29,027 nt of DNA, from positions 16,784 to 45,810 of the forward strand of contig JAKCWW010003745.1 of NCBI GenBank assembly GCA_026260175.1. Reading direction: 5' to 3'. Below the pieces are notes generated by a model, which saw only the letters and a program-made list of their open reading frames with translations, made no database searches and had not been told where the DNA came from. The DNA is from Reticulitermes lucifugus (Eukaryota > Arthropoda > Insecta > Blattodea > Rhinotermitidae). A program made the position numbers and the translations under genes. Each line of letters starts with the position of its first letter. Within the stretch, counting starts at the first letter, position 1. Of this stretch, positions 9,665-19,765 are shown piece by piece.

Positions 9665-9895
9665 AGGCGCTGGGGGGGGGGTGTTATTTATAGCTCCAAC
9701 CATTCATGGCCTCGGCGCTAGATGGGGTGGTCAACGCCACCCCCCAGCCCCTTTACCCCGGGGAAGGAGACCCAGTGCCTACTGTACAGAAGGCTGGGTG
9801 GGCCTCGGAGCCGGTGTGGACGGGTACTGAACATCTCGCTTCCACCACCGGGTTTCTAACTCCTGACCGTCCAGCCCGCTGCGAGTTGCTATATA
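9665..9895 (-). mobile_element. SINE-like repeat (PVHTGSEAHPA type)
   Basis: On the minus strand the sequence translates to VPVHTGSEAHPAFCTVGTGS in one frame. I know this string as a widespread repeat signature in animal assemblies rather than a protein. The head contains ggtcaggagttagaaacccg, a box-B-like segment, and the body is GC-rich with a ccccggggtaaa block. Placement as a SINE or SINE-like LINE tail is from memory. Confidence 0.5.
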
Positions 9896-9905
9896 TATAT
9901 ATATA
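9889..9905. repeat. (TA)n microsatellite
   Basis: A short run of about eight TA units separates the repeat on the left from the MITE-like element on the right. Confidence 0.9.
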
Positions 9906-9907
9906 CA

Positions 9908-10080
9908 CAGTCAAACCCAGATATAGCGCCTCTGTTCGCCGCAATTTGTGGAGTTACATCGGGGGTGGCGGTAAATCAGTATACTGTTTAGTAGGGAGCT
10001 TCTGTTTACAGGTTTTCATGGGCGCAAAGTGAGGGTGGCGCTATATCAGGGTGGGGGGAGCATTATATCGGAGTTTGCTA
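9908..10080. mobile_element. MITE-like element, pogo/Tigger-type ends
   Basis: The left end cagtcaaacccagatatagc matches, as an imperfect inverted repeat, the right end, which reads tagcaaactccgatataatg when reversed. An inner pair (acccagatatagcgcc against ggcgctatatcagggt) is nearly exact. The ends resemble CAGT.AAACC.CGATATAA, which I associate with pogo/Tigger elements. There is no coding sequence in the 173 bp. The TA target duplication is only clear on the right side. Confidence 0.55.
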
Positions 10081-10092
10081 TATGTATGTATA

Positions 10093-10109
10093 CAGAGAGA
10101 GAGAGAGAG
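10093..10109. repeat. (GA)n microsatellite
   Basis: A run of eight or so GA units just before the SINE tail. Confidence 0.9.
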
Positions 10110-10345
10110 GTGTTTTATTTAACGGCGCTGTCAAATACTAAGAATGTACGGTGACTGTCGCATAAGTTAAAGATGATTACGGGGCACTAGTGGAATGATG
10201 CTGACAGGGGAAAACGAAGGTATTAGAAGAAAGCCTGTCTCAGAGAAAAACCTATTCCAATGTCACTGTGTCCACCACGAATCCCACATGGACTGTTCTC
10301 GGATAAAACATGATCCCCTGTGGCGTAAGGCCGGCGAATAATCGC
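10110..10345 (-). mobile_element. tRNA-derived SINE, family 2
   Basis: On the minus strand a worn head (caggcgattattcgccggcc, then ggatcatgttttatcc in place of box B) is followed by acagtccatgtgggattcgt and ggtggacacagtgacattgg. These match the family 2 copy at 10870-11148 block for block. The 3' tail gacagcgccgttaaataaaa is shared with 13095-13320. Confidence 0.8.
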
Positions 10346-10738
10346 CTGAAAATTTTCCATTAAATTATAGAAAGAATTTTAATCAATTTATGATTCACAT
10401 TTATTTTTGCCTTGAGTTTTCAGTAAAGTTAAACGTTACGTGATGGGTGACTTAGAGTTCAAATCTCGACAAAGATATTTAATTTAATCATCACGTCAGT
10501 TCCTCCTCTGCGTACCAACTAATCTTCTGTGAAATTGTTAAGATGTACGGAATGGTCGAAGTTTGAAAATTATCATTCTTCTAAATCTGGTGCCGAAGTT
10601 CTAAGAAACTGTGGAACTGTACTTGCGCGTTCTCTACACACAAATTACAGATATAACGAAAGATTGATCCTTTAATGATAGCTAAAAGCAGTGACAATTC
10701 CTTTTAAAACTTTCGCAATGAAACACTGCAGATATGCT

Positions 10739-10775
10739 TTATTATATTTATATTTATTATTATTATTATTATTTA
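10739..10775. repeat. (TTA)n microsatellite
   Basis: AT-rich run ending in about six TTA units. Confidence 0.85.
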
Positions 10776-10821
10776 CTGCAATTGGGTTTTCACCCGGTGG
10801 CACCAGTTGTATTGTGATACA

Positions 10822-10863
10822 TGAACCAATAAATCATCAGTCGATTGATGATTTACTGGTTTA
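10822..10863. repeat. Short palindrome, about 20-bp arms
   Basis: The segment aaccaataaatcatcagtcg folds back on attgatgatttactggttt, with the centre at tcga and two or three mismatched positions. It lies just beyond the 3' tail of the next SINE. Confidence 0.8.
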
Positions 10864-10869
10864 TGCTTT

Positions 10870-11148
10870 TTTTTTGTGGTGAAGGGCCCCGCAGCAGACG
10901 CTACGGACGCACCGCAGTTTTGAGACTTATTTTGCAACTCTGTGATGAAGATGATTAGTTTTTTCTCATTTTTCCGTGGAATGGAGCACCGGTGAAATGA
11001 AATTGACAGGAGAAAACCGAAGTACTTGGGTAAAAACCTGTCCCAGTGCCACTTTCTCCACCACAAATCCCACATGTACTGTCCCGGGATCGAACCCGGA
11101 CCTCCGCAATGAAAGGCCGGCGACTAACCGCCTGAGCCATTGTTTATG
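10870..11148 (-). mobile_element. tRNA-derived SINE, family 2, good Pol III boxes
   Basis: The minus strand starts caatggctcaggcggttagt (box A region) and has box B gggttcgatcccggg, spaced as in a tRNA. The body is acagtacatgtgggatttgt, ggtggagaaagtggcactgg, gacaggtttttacccaag. The region after it (aactaatcatcttcatcaca, then gcaaaataagtctcaaaac) may be a long tail. The head lacks a matching acceptor stem, so it is not a tRNA gene. Confidence 0.85.
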
Positions 11149-11149
11149 C

Positions 11150-11837
11150 ACCTACTAGCCTTTATATTCCGCCCGTCCGCATGTAACAACATGGGAACCA
11201 CTTACCACATTTCCATCAAATTCAAGATTAAGGAGTTTTGCTGCAATTTGTGTACAGTCTGACTTTAGGTAAAATGGAATAAAAGTAACGGACATTTTAT
11301 ATGAAACCCTACATATATCGCTGCGCGCCTCTGGAGGGTAAATGACTCAAATATTGGCGAAGCGAAACCTTTGGAACAAAAGTTGTAAAAAAAAAAGAGA
11401 GAAATACAACTTTGTGCCAAATACGCAAAGGTGTCAGTTTTTACTCTATGCAGACTATTCCTAACTTGTTAAACACACAAGACCTTGCGTACTGTATCAT
11501 ACTATCATACAAAACTTGGAAATAACAAGGTTAGATTTTCTATATTCCGTCTTTAAAATGTCTCCTGTCGTCTGCACAATGAGGATTTAGCTCAAAATAA
11601 CACATTGAAAGTGATATTGCTGCACCACTTTGGAGACTCAACCTTTTGGAATTGAACAGCAGTATTGAGCGCACAACGTTCAGTAAGCTTCCAGAGATTT
11701 CATCTATGTGAAAGCTTTTTCCAAGTTTTTATATGTCTAGGTATGAAGAAAGTAGTATAGTAATATTGTAGGAAGAAGTATGGAGATATTCGGGAAATGA
11801 ACATTCACATAGACGATCTTATGTTAAAAGACGAAGG

Positions 11838-11840
<3 letters not shown>
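11150..11840. other. Unannotated DNA
   Basis: No gene or repeat recognised. Confidence 0.4.

Positions 11841-11869
<29 letters not shown>
11841..11869. repeat. (ATA)n microsatellite
   Basis: Nine or so ATA units. Confidence 0.95.
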
Positions 11870-11908
11870 CGTCTTAATCATCATTATCTACCTGCTGTTA
11901 TCGTTATT

Positions 11909-12230
11909 AGGCGCTGGGATAGCTCAATCGGTATAGTAACTGGGCTACTGGCTAGACGATATAGGGGTTCGATTCCTGGCAGAGGTAAGCAACTTTTCTC
12001 TTCTCCAAAAACTTCATACCCGCTCTGGAGTCTACCGAACTTCCTATTCCGTGGGTACCAGAGGTTCTTTCCCCGGGGCTTTAGTGGCCGGGGCGTGAAG
12101 CTGAAAACTCTATCTCATGCAGAGGTTAAGTAGAGACATAGATGTTCATTAAATTTGGAATGAATCCACATCGAGATGCTCGGAATGGAGGTGATGCTTG
12201 ACAACTTTGGAATAGCAAAGACAGTAGAAT
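11909..12230 (+). mobile_element. tRNA-derived SINE, family 3, intact Pol III promoter boxes
   Basis: A tRNA-like head carries box A tagctcaatcggta (from 11919) and box B ggttcgattcc (11965-11975). The body has acttcatacccgctctggag, ccgtgggtaccagaggttct, ttccccggggctttagtgg and gaagctgaaaactctatctc, followed by gcagaggttaag. It is the best preserved family 3 copy here and the likeliest to have been transcribed by Pol III. The 3' limit is uncertain. Confidence 0.8.
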
Positions 12231-12380
12231 CTGTAAACAGTATTTGTAAGAGTTGTGGTAGAACCGCCATCTGTACATATTTTTCCTCTTTATGACCTTA
12301 ACAATTTTTAATAATTTTAATAATTTAATTGTGTTCTATGGACTTACATAATACAGTATGTTTAAGGATCCACTGTGAAC

Positions 12381-12410
12381 CTGAGGATGTCCTGAGATCA
12401 GTCGAAGCAT
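12381..12410 (+). ncRNA. Hammerhead-like motif, single copy
   Basis: CTGAGGA is followed by a GTCCTG...CAGTC fold and then GAAG (instead of GAAA), then CATGTAG. Layout and flanks resemble the motifs at 5136 and 24631, but the core is damaged, so self-cleavage is unlikely. Confidence 0.3.
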
Positions 12411-12783
12411 GTAGTTCTATATAATAAAGAGAATTTAGTTGTTTGGAGAGATATTGATTTAATTTTTGTATTATGTTCAATGTTTTGTTTGTTATTATTT
12501 CGAGGTTAGCGTCTTAGAGGCCTTTAGCTATTGGCAAACGCTTCAATTAATCATTCAATTCAATGTAGCTTATATATATATACTTTATTGTGCAGGGCAT
12601 CCTCTCCTTGAGCCAGTATCAAAATTTGCACTCAATCCTTTTATTACATTTCTAACTGATTTGCGTTTTTTAATCTCAGTACCCCACTGGGAAAGAGGGA
12701 GTTGGCTTATACTCGAAACCGCCTTCTATTAGGGCTTATACATTATTTGTAGCAATTTTGTTACGATTTTGCTGTATTCAGGG

Positions 12784-12990
12784 GCCGGGGTACTTCATTC
12801 AATGTAGTGACTAGGCTCCTGGCAGACAAGAGCGGTTCAATTCCTTGCACCGTCCAAACCGAGTCTGTGGTTCGTCCAGCACACTGTCAAATGAGCACCA
12901 TGGTCCCTTTCCACAGAATAAATATACTATGGCGCGAAGAGAGTTATCACCCCCAACTTATGCCGAGGTTAAGAATGCATAGGTTATGTA
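12784..12990 (+). mobile_element. tRNA-derived SINE, family 3, degenerate
   Basis: Box B survives as ggttcaattcc near 12834. The tail reads cttatgccgaggttaagaat, which matches the gaggttaag block of the copy at 11909-12230 and the ttaagaatgcat block of the copy at 27547-27725. Box A is eroded. Confidence 0.65.
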
Positions 12991-13094
12991 TCAACTCACA
13001 CATACATTTGCATGGCTTAGTGCTTAATTAAGAAACGGAAAAACTTTACCCTGCGCTGGTATACTCAAGACGACACTTGCAAATGAAACGATTT

Positions 13095-13320
13095 ATTTAG
13101 GGCCGGTTGTTTATTTAACGATGCTGTCAGTAACTCAGATTGTATGGCGTCGACTGTTAACGTGATTAGTCAGAATTGAATTGAAATGGACACTAAGGGA
13201 AATGGTCGTGGCCTAATTCAATCATTGACCAGGAAAAAGACGGAAAATCACAGAAGCCCTATTAGTTCATGGGTCTTCGGGAAGAGATCTGCACCGGCGA
13301 CTTCCCGAATAAAACACAAA
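13095..13320 (-). mobile_element. SINE 3'-tail-related sequence
   Basis: The left end ggttgtttatttaacgatgc followed by tgtcag matches the tail of the family 2 copy at 10110 (gttttatttaacggcgctgtcaaatac). The rest (tggcgtcgactgttaacgtg, gacttcccgaataaaac) does not match family 2. The element probably belongs to a related family sharing the tail. Confidence 0.5.
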
Positions 13321-13363
13321 AATCACTAGCCATCATGCAATTGTCGTACTGTCTCAACCGCTT

Positions 13364-14077
13364 GCTACCCACCAGACCGCTGTGCTACCATCAGAATGTC
13401 ATGCTATCCACTACACCGCTGTGCTACCCACCAGAATGTTATGCTACCCACTAGACCTCTGTGCTACCCACCAGAATGTTATGCTACCCACTAGACCGCT
13501 GTGCTACCCACCAGTCCGCTGTGCTACCCACCAGACCGCTGTGGTACCCAACAGACCCCTGTGGTACCCACCAGACCGCTGTGCTACCCACGAGACCGCT
13601 GTGCTACCCACCAGACCGTTGTGGTACCCATGAGACTGTTGTGCTACCTACCAGACTGCTGTGCTACCCACCGGACCCCTGTGGTACCCACCAGACCGCT
13701 GTGCTACCCACCAGACCGCTGTGCTACCCACCAGACCGCTGTGGTACCCAGGAAACCGCTGTGCTACCCACCAGACCGCTGTGGTACCCACCAGACCGTT
13801 GTGGTAACCACCAGACCGTTGTGGTAACCACCAGACCGCTTTGGTACCCACCAGACCGCTGTGGTACCCACGAGACCGCTGTGGTACCCACGAGACCGCT
13901 GTGCTACTCACCAGACCGCTGTGCTACCCACCAGACCGCTTTGGTACCCACCAGACCGCTGTGGTACCCACCAGACCGCTGTGGTACCCACGAGACCGCT
14001 GTGCTACTCACCAGACCGCTGTGCTACCCACCAGACCGCTTTGGTACCCACCAGACCGCTGTGGTACCCACCAGACC
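13364..14077 (+). repeat. 20-bp minisatellite with a 100-bp higher-order unit
   Basis: About 36 tandem copies of a 20-base unit, consensus taccCaccagaccgctgtgc or with gtgg at the end. The left edge holds divergent units (ccagaatgtt, ctagacctct). Near the right edge 13881-13980 is repeated at 13981-14077 with no difference until the last three bases, including the variants cgagaccgct, ctactca and tttggt, so five-unit blocks were duplicated recently. The unit has no stop in any plus frame, so long frames appear by accident; the translation is not a credible protein. Confidence 0.97.
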
Positions 14078-15156
14078 TCCGTATTCGTTACCACTAAATT
14101 ATTTCCTTGGAAAAGCGTTATACCGTCTTCGCTGGCAATCCATTCACCTTTTTAAAGATATCTTGCTTGCACGTAACATATGCAGGCTAAGTTTCTGCCT
14201 TGCAGGACACTGATGAGTTTCTATATCCTATAAAACATTAACAGGTTGTTCTCTGTAACAACAGATACATTGTATTTACTGTCAGGTAGGAAATGGATTT
14301 TTAAATGGCAATGAAGTTCCTGCTTTAAAGGTTTAACAATTTCATACCGCTATTTAAGCGATGTCATATTGATTTTCAAAGGAAGATAAATACAAGCAAA
14401 CAAGATATCAGAGGAGAGTGAATTGGAAAACTTTCTGGTCGTTTAGAAGGTATTTCTTCAGAACAAAGTTCTAGGCGTAGTCAGCATGAGGTATCAACTC
14501 TTAGAGCAAAAAGACACTAAATTACTCCGAACCAGAATGGAAGTTGTCAATCTCTGTCACGAGAAAGAAACGGAATCTGCAGCAGAATACATTAAAGCAA
14601 GAGAAGTCAATAAATGGGCGACGGTGTCTCGGTTCTGGAATAGAGAATACGTGCATTACATGTTCTAGGATAAAAGATGTACCAGTGAGTATATCTGGCA
14701 AAGATCATGATATTACTGGAAGCTAGCGACATCTACAATTGAAGTTACTATACCCCGTCACCGTACCTAACTTTCTTCCGCCCTTTACGGCTATTTATGA
14801 CAGTGCAGTTCGTCCATATAACGTACAGAAATTCAGTTTATGCCTCAAACAGAAAAACACTTCCTCTCCATTAAAGACCAATCTGTTAATGCTCTTTATG
14901 GGCACAATCGCTTGCAAGATTTAAGGCTGTCATTGCGGTCTTGATGAAGAGTTAAGATAAGGGAGTCCAATCCTTATTTGCCAAAAGCCATAATGGTTAT
15001 TGTGGCTGGTTCGCGGGCCACGCGTTTAATAAATACAATTGGTATATATGCATATATATATAGAATGTACATCTAGCGCCCAAGTTAAAGCAAGAGTAGA
15101 GCTATACCTCTACTCTCCCTTTGTGCCTTCATTGCAGGTTAGAGGGTGATTTTTTT
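14078..15156. other. Unannotated DNA
   Basis: Two overlapping 60-codon plus frames at 14486-14726 have no recognisable domain. A (TA)-rich run lies near 15045-15062. Nothing else is supported. Confidence 0.4.
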
Positions 15157-15262
15157 CCAACGGCTCGACAACCCCTAGGGGGCCTAGGCCTCCTCATTGT
15201 TCGAGACTTCACGATCACACTTTTTAGACACACCACACTCGGTAGGACTCCTCTGGACGAGG
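15157..15262 (-). mobile_element. SINE family 1, 3' half, cut by assembly gap
   Basis: The minus strand reads cctcgtccagaggagtccta, then ccgagtgtggtgtgtct and the ggcctaggcccc and gagccgttg blocks of family 1. The tRNA head should lie to the right but falls in the run of N. Confidence 0.88.
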
Positions 15263-16171
15263 NNNNNNNNNNNNNNNNNNNNNNNNNNNNNNNNNNNNNN
15301 NNNNNNNNNNNNNNNNNNNNNNNNNNNNNNNNNNNNNNNNNNNNNNNNNNNNNNNNNNNNNNNNNNNNNNNNNNNNNNNNNNNNNNNNNNNNNNNNNNNN
15401 NNNNNNNNNNNNNNNNNNNNNNNNNNNNNNNNNNNNNNNNNNNNNNNNNNNNNNNNNNNNNNNNNNNNNNNNNNNNNNNNNNNNNNNNNNNNNNNNNNNN
15501 NNNNNNNNNNNNNNNNNNNNNNNNNNNNNNNNNNNNNNNNNNNNNNNNNNNNNNNNNNNNNNNNNNNNNNNNNNNNNNNNNNNNNNNNNNNNNNNNNNNN
15601 NNNNNNNNNNNNNNNNNNNNNNNNNNNNNNNNNNNNNNNNNNNNNNNNNNNNNNNNNNNNNNNNNNNNNNNNNNNNNNNNNNNNNNNNNNNNNNNNNNNN
15701 NNNNNNNNNNNNNNNNNNNNNNNNNNNNNNNNNNNNNNNNNNNNNNNNNNNNNNNNNNNNNNNNNNNNNNNNNNNNNNNNNNNNNNNNNNNNNNNNNNNN
15801 NNNNNNNNNNNNNNNNNNNNNNNNNNNNNNNNNNNNNNNNNNNNNNNNNNNNNNNNNNNNNNNNNNNNNNNNNNNNNNNNNNNNNNNNNNNNNNNNNNNN
15901 NNNNNNNNNNNNNNNNNNNNNNNNNNNNNNNNNNNNNNNNNNNNNNNNNNNNNNNNNNNNNNNNNNNNNNNNNNNNNNNNNNNNNNNNNNNNNNNNNNNN
16001 NNNNNNNNNNNNNNNNNNNNNNNNNNNNNNNNNNNNNNNNNNNNNNNNNNNNNNNNNNNNNNNNNNNNNNNNNNNNNNNNNNNNNNNNNNNNNNNNNNNN
16101 NNNNNNNNNNNNNNNNNNNNNNNNNNNNNNNNNNNNNNNNNNNNNNNNNNNNNNNNNNNNNNNNNNNNNNN
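15263..16171. other. Assembly gap (909 N)
   Basis: All bases are N. The gap joins a truncated SINE on the left to a tandem repeat on the right, so it probably contains the rest of the SINE and more repeat units. The N count may be an estimate. Confidence 0.99.
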
Positions 16172-16374
16172 TTCATACACGCTATTGCACAGACTTCATA
16201 CACGCTATTGCACAGATTTCATACACGCTATTGCACAGACTTCATACACGCTATTGCACAGACTTCATACACACTATTGCACAGACTTCATACACGCTAT
16301 TGCACAGAATTCATACACGCTATTGCACAGACTTCATACACGCTATTGCACAGACTTCATTCGCGCTATTGTTT
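16172..16374 (+). repeat. 23-bp minisatellite
   Basis: Almost nine tandem copies of a 23-base unit made of ttcatacacgctattgc plus acagac. The units are nearly identical (variants acagat, acagaa, cacact). The last copies diverge (ttcattcgcgctattgttta). The array begins directly at the gap, so its true length is unknown. Confidence 0.97.
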
Positions 16375-16375
16375 A

Positions 16376-17760
16376 GTTTCTTTATGTAAATATACGAGTA
16401 CTGTATAAGTTACTAATACGCCTCACCTAAATTTAGGACAGCTTTTATGCGTTTTTAGTACTTTGGCTTCCGATCTAAACAACTGTAAAAATCGGTCCGT
16501 CAGCGTATACACATCAAGTAACTCATGAACCTAGAAGGGATATAGCTGCAGTTTAATAAGAGCCTCACTAACGTTTTCGGACAAGTTAAAATTTTGGTTG
16601 AAAACGGACAAAATAACGACCTGTTTATGTGCGACTGTCCCCAGAGAGATTTATTAGTATTTTTCGGAGTAAAGAATTCTTCGGGCCAGGAGGGCCGGCA
16701 GCGAGTTGCAAGGTGGTGCAGTTGCATCATCTTGGGAATTCGACACTTAATAATTTATTAAATCAGGCATTGAAAATTTATAAAAGCAAAACTAAATTTA
16801 TTTCACTTCCTACAGGTTTAGTCTAATGATTGATTCATTATTTTAATTAAATAGCTTCTCTCTTACTGTCTTCTACAGCATTGATTATTAAAAAAAATAT
16901 GGTGACTTTACATAGAGGCAATATGCACCATGCTGCAAAAAATCCTCCCAGCGCCCTCGCTACGGACAAAATTACACAGAAAAATTAAACACGTTTTATG
17001 TCAAATACACTTCTTCCTTATAAGGCGTTCGGTTTTCTCATTATTAAAAGAAATGCAGGAGGCGGGCCACAGTTATTAAAATGTACCAACCTACGTTTTC
17101 TAATTTGGGAAATCCGTTGTTCTGGGACATGTTGCTGCTTCACGGGATAATCATATTCCGACTTTTCGGAGAACGAAGGCAGTACGTTCCTTCGAAACGT
17201 CGGGATTAAATTACCTCGTGACACAGCTTCATAAGCCAGAACATCAGAATCCTTAGCTATACAGGTGTAAGAACTTAAAACCACGCATTTACAAATTTGT
17301 TTTACGTTTTTAAAGCAGTTAAGACCCATTTAGTTCCAGGTTTATGTCTCCTTTCCTATCTCTTCAACCCCACTGAATAGTAACAAGAAACTTAGAATTA
17401 GTTTTGGTTGACTTGTAATTCGTTTGAGGATGGTAGTTACCATAAATGCCACCAGAAAATAAAAATCAGCAGTTTGCCCACAAAATATTCCTAAGTTCGA
17501 CGACTCTCACAACAAACAACGACCATTTCGCTACACGGCACTAACCAGCTGGCATATGTCATGGAAACGTAGTGTGTCAACTTTGCGGTCAGAGTGACGC
17601 TTGAACATTATTTCAATGAATTCAGGCTTCAAAATGTTAAGCCATTTTGTCACCACATCAGGCAGTTATCTTAGTCTCTGGACTTTAAATTGCATCATAT
17701 TCTCGTAACATATGTCCCTGTCAGTAATAACACAAAAAATGCAATTTACAGTTACATACA
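16376..17760. other. Unannotated DNA
   Basis: No confident feature. A minus-strand frame of 103 codons at 17018-17329 (contains RGNLIPTFRRNVLPSFSEK and PEQRISQIRKRRLVHF) is the most protein-like piece, but I recognise no domain; it may be a remnant of an unknown repeat. Confidence 0.4.
17018..17329 (-). other. Unrecognised open frame, 103 codons
   Basis: The frame has ordinary composition, with a basic segment (QIRKRRLVHF) and Cys residues near the start. There is no signal peptide or known motif, and no splice-supported neighbour. In a TE-rich region a frame of this length can occur by chance or be a decayed element. Confidence 0.2.
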
Positions 17761-18880
17761 GCCTTTTCGGTGTCTTTGACATAGTTGACACTTTTTGGCA
17801 ATGCACTGCTCTCCTCAGATAAAATTCGTCTCTACATATAGCAGAATTGTAGGAATGTATTTATGTAAACACAGTTACGCAGCTGTGTTATCGAAATGAC
17901 ATTACTGAAACTAGACCGTAAGACAAGAGAAAGTTTCTTTCTAGTCCAAAAACACAGGCATTTTCTGAAATTTAATCATTGATGATTCTTCTTCTTTGTA
18001 TGCCATGACACAATTTTATTTTCATCAGTTCCCCAGTTCCTGTAGTTATACCTACGTACATACTCATACACGCAGATCACTAAGTACTGCTGTCTGTAAT
18101 AAGTAAATGTACTAAAGGGTTGAGTGATGTATATGCTTGGTATTGCTTCTAACGTACATCGATATGGCTGGACGTTTCAGAATATCAACACAAGCTGCGC
18201 TATGGTGTCATGAGTCTGCATGATAGGGTTCTGTAATTTTGCTCTGCTGGTTGGGTGGAAAAGGAACACTGTTTTGCCGTGAGGTGGTTACTGTGCTTTT
18301 GTGTTACGTGCTAAGAACAAATGCAGTGCTGCAGATTTCTCTGTAGACTGCGTTTGATATACATTTATATTACACTGCGTAGACACACTCGAGGAAATTA
18401 TTCACTCGCGTGATGCCCGTAGCATTTTTTGTCGTTCAGTATGCAGGGTATGCTTGATGTATCTGGATTTTGCCTGATTGCCTGTAATGTCGTTTTTGTG
18501 TTCTTTATATGTGGTTTGAAAGTTACAGCCGGTTTGTCCATGCATTTTTATTAAATTTTAAACGCCCCCGTTTATATGTTCTATTATACATAGTCATTTT
18601 ATCTTTAACATAAGTGAGCTTACGAGTATGTAGGTTGGCATAATCAGTGAGTAGCTATTATTATTATTATCTGCTATTATAGCAACTTCACTTCTTTATC
18701 CTCCTTCTGTTAATGGATAGCTATTTAATGTACTTAACAGAATTATTACTGTTACGGTCTTGTGTTCTTGGCTATGCCATGGTTTATTATTTATAATAAA
18801 GTCCATGTCTGTTGGTTTTACAAATACGATAAAAACCATTTCCTATTTTTATCATCTTTAAATCTAGGGAACGTATGGAA
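17761..18880 (-). pseudogene. Penelope-like element (PLE), left copy: RT end plus GIY-YIG
   Basis: PLEs are retroelements whose single protein joins a reverse transcriptase to a GIY-YIG endonuclease. On the minus strand 18759-18818 reads KPTDMDFIINNKPWHSQEHK, the conserved block after the RT palm (KPTxTDxxIxxxSxHPxEHK in the family). Next come a NSYPLTEGG stretch and EVAIIADNNNN. The GIY-YIG part follows as QTGCNFQTTYKEHKNDI and TGNQAKSRYIKH, ending near 18380. Family members have GQTGRSFKTR here, so both arginines are lost and the CYVG start is deleted. Several frameshifts and stops make it inactive. A 600-bp noncoding 3' part runs to 17761. The start upstream of 18880 is not visible, so the copy is 5'-truncated or eroded. 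Confidence 0.85.
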
Positions 18881-19765
18881 TTTTTACTTTTCAATTTACA
18901 TGAAAATTTAATACGAATAATTTTTCTGATGAGTGCACGCTGGCCTATAAATTCTTCAAAATTATTTTATTCCTAGGTGTAACTCAGTCCTAAACAATCT
19001 GTACATCTTCGTCACATCTGCTGTAATTTATAAAATGGGTTTGATTAAGAATTTGTTCAATTTATTGTTATTCTGTGCATTGAATAAATATATTTAATGC
19101 TCATAGCAGTGCAGAAGTAGGCGCAGCCATAGCCAAAACATACTTTTGCACATAAAATATATTTTAAGATATAAATTGTTTTGTAGGGGTTAGTATTTCT
19201 TGGTAGAGGAATTTATTTTTATTTTTTTTCATTAGGAGACTTTCTGTTATTTCTTATTATTTTGCCATTTAGCGTGTTTGTGTATCATATCGAAACAACA
19301 CAATTACGTATTTATGTTAATGAACATCTATCCTTGCAGCTCTATCGCTATATTAATTGTATTTATATATTACTGCATTCGGTACCAAAAGTTATGATGC
19401 ATGATATTTAAGATTTGCTTTGCCAATGTTTGGTGGGTGCCACTTTCCAATTCACGTCGTTGATGTGATTTGAGCTTTTTGCATTTTAACAATCGTTCAT
19501 GGCAAGAATGTGTGATTTATGTTTAAAATTTTCCAACCATGTACATTGCTTATATTTATAATGCAGTTATTCAAGTTTTGAATTAAGTTTTGAATTGATG
19601 TCTACCGTCTTAATAATCACTACCCACCTGATTGTTCCAATCTAAATAAACACACTGATGGTATAGACAAAAGAGCTGTTACTGCTCACAGCCAAACAGG
19701 AAACCAAAGTGGGTTGTCTGTAAATATAATGGAGAAGAAACTCGGAATTTTACCGAAATTTCAAG
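18881..19765. other. Spacer between the two PLE copies
   Basis: AT-rich sequence separating the 5' sides of the two copies. I could not recognise RT catalytic motifs (YxDD box) on either strand. It may hold eroded 5' PLE sequence or unrelated DNA. Confidence 0.4.

Noticed and set aside
9706..10032. 108-codon plus frame
   Set aside because: It spans the antisense of a repeat, a (TA)n run and a MITE-like element, which are unrelated pieces.
13461..14213. Open frame of 250 codons rich in Pro, Thr, Arg
   Set aside because: It is the translation of the 20-bp minisatellite, open in several frames at once, with no start context or domain.
16172..16374. CRISPR-like array
   Set aside because: The 23-bp units are directly adjacent without spacers and the DNA is eukaryotic. 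The 20-bp array at 13364 is rejected for the same reason.
15121..16408. Long frames of 318 to 422 codons on both strands
   Set aside because: They run through 909 unknown bases and end in the 23-bp array; there is no real coding evidence.
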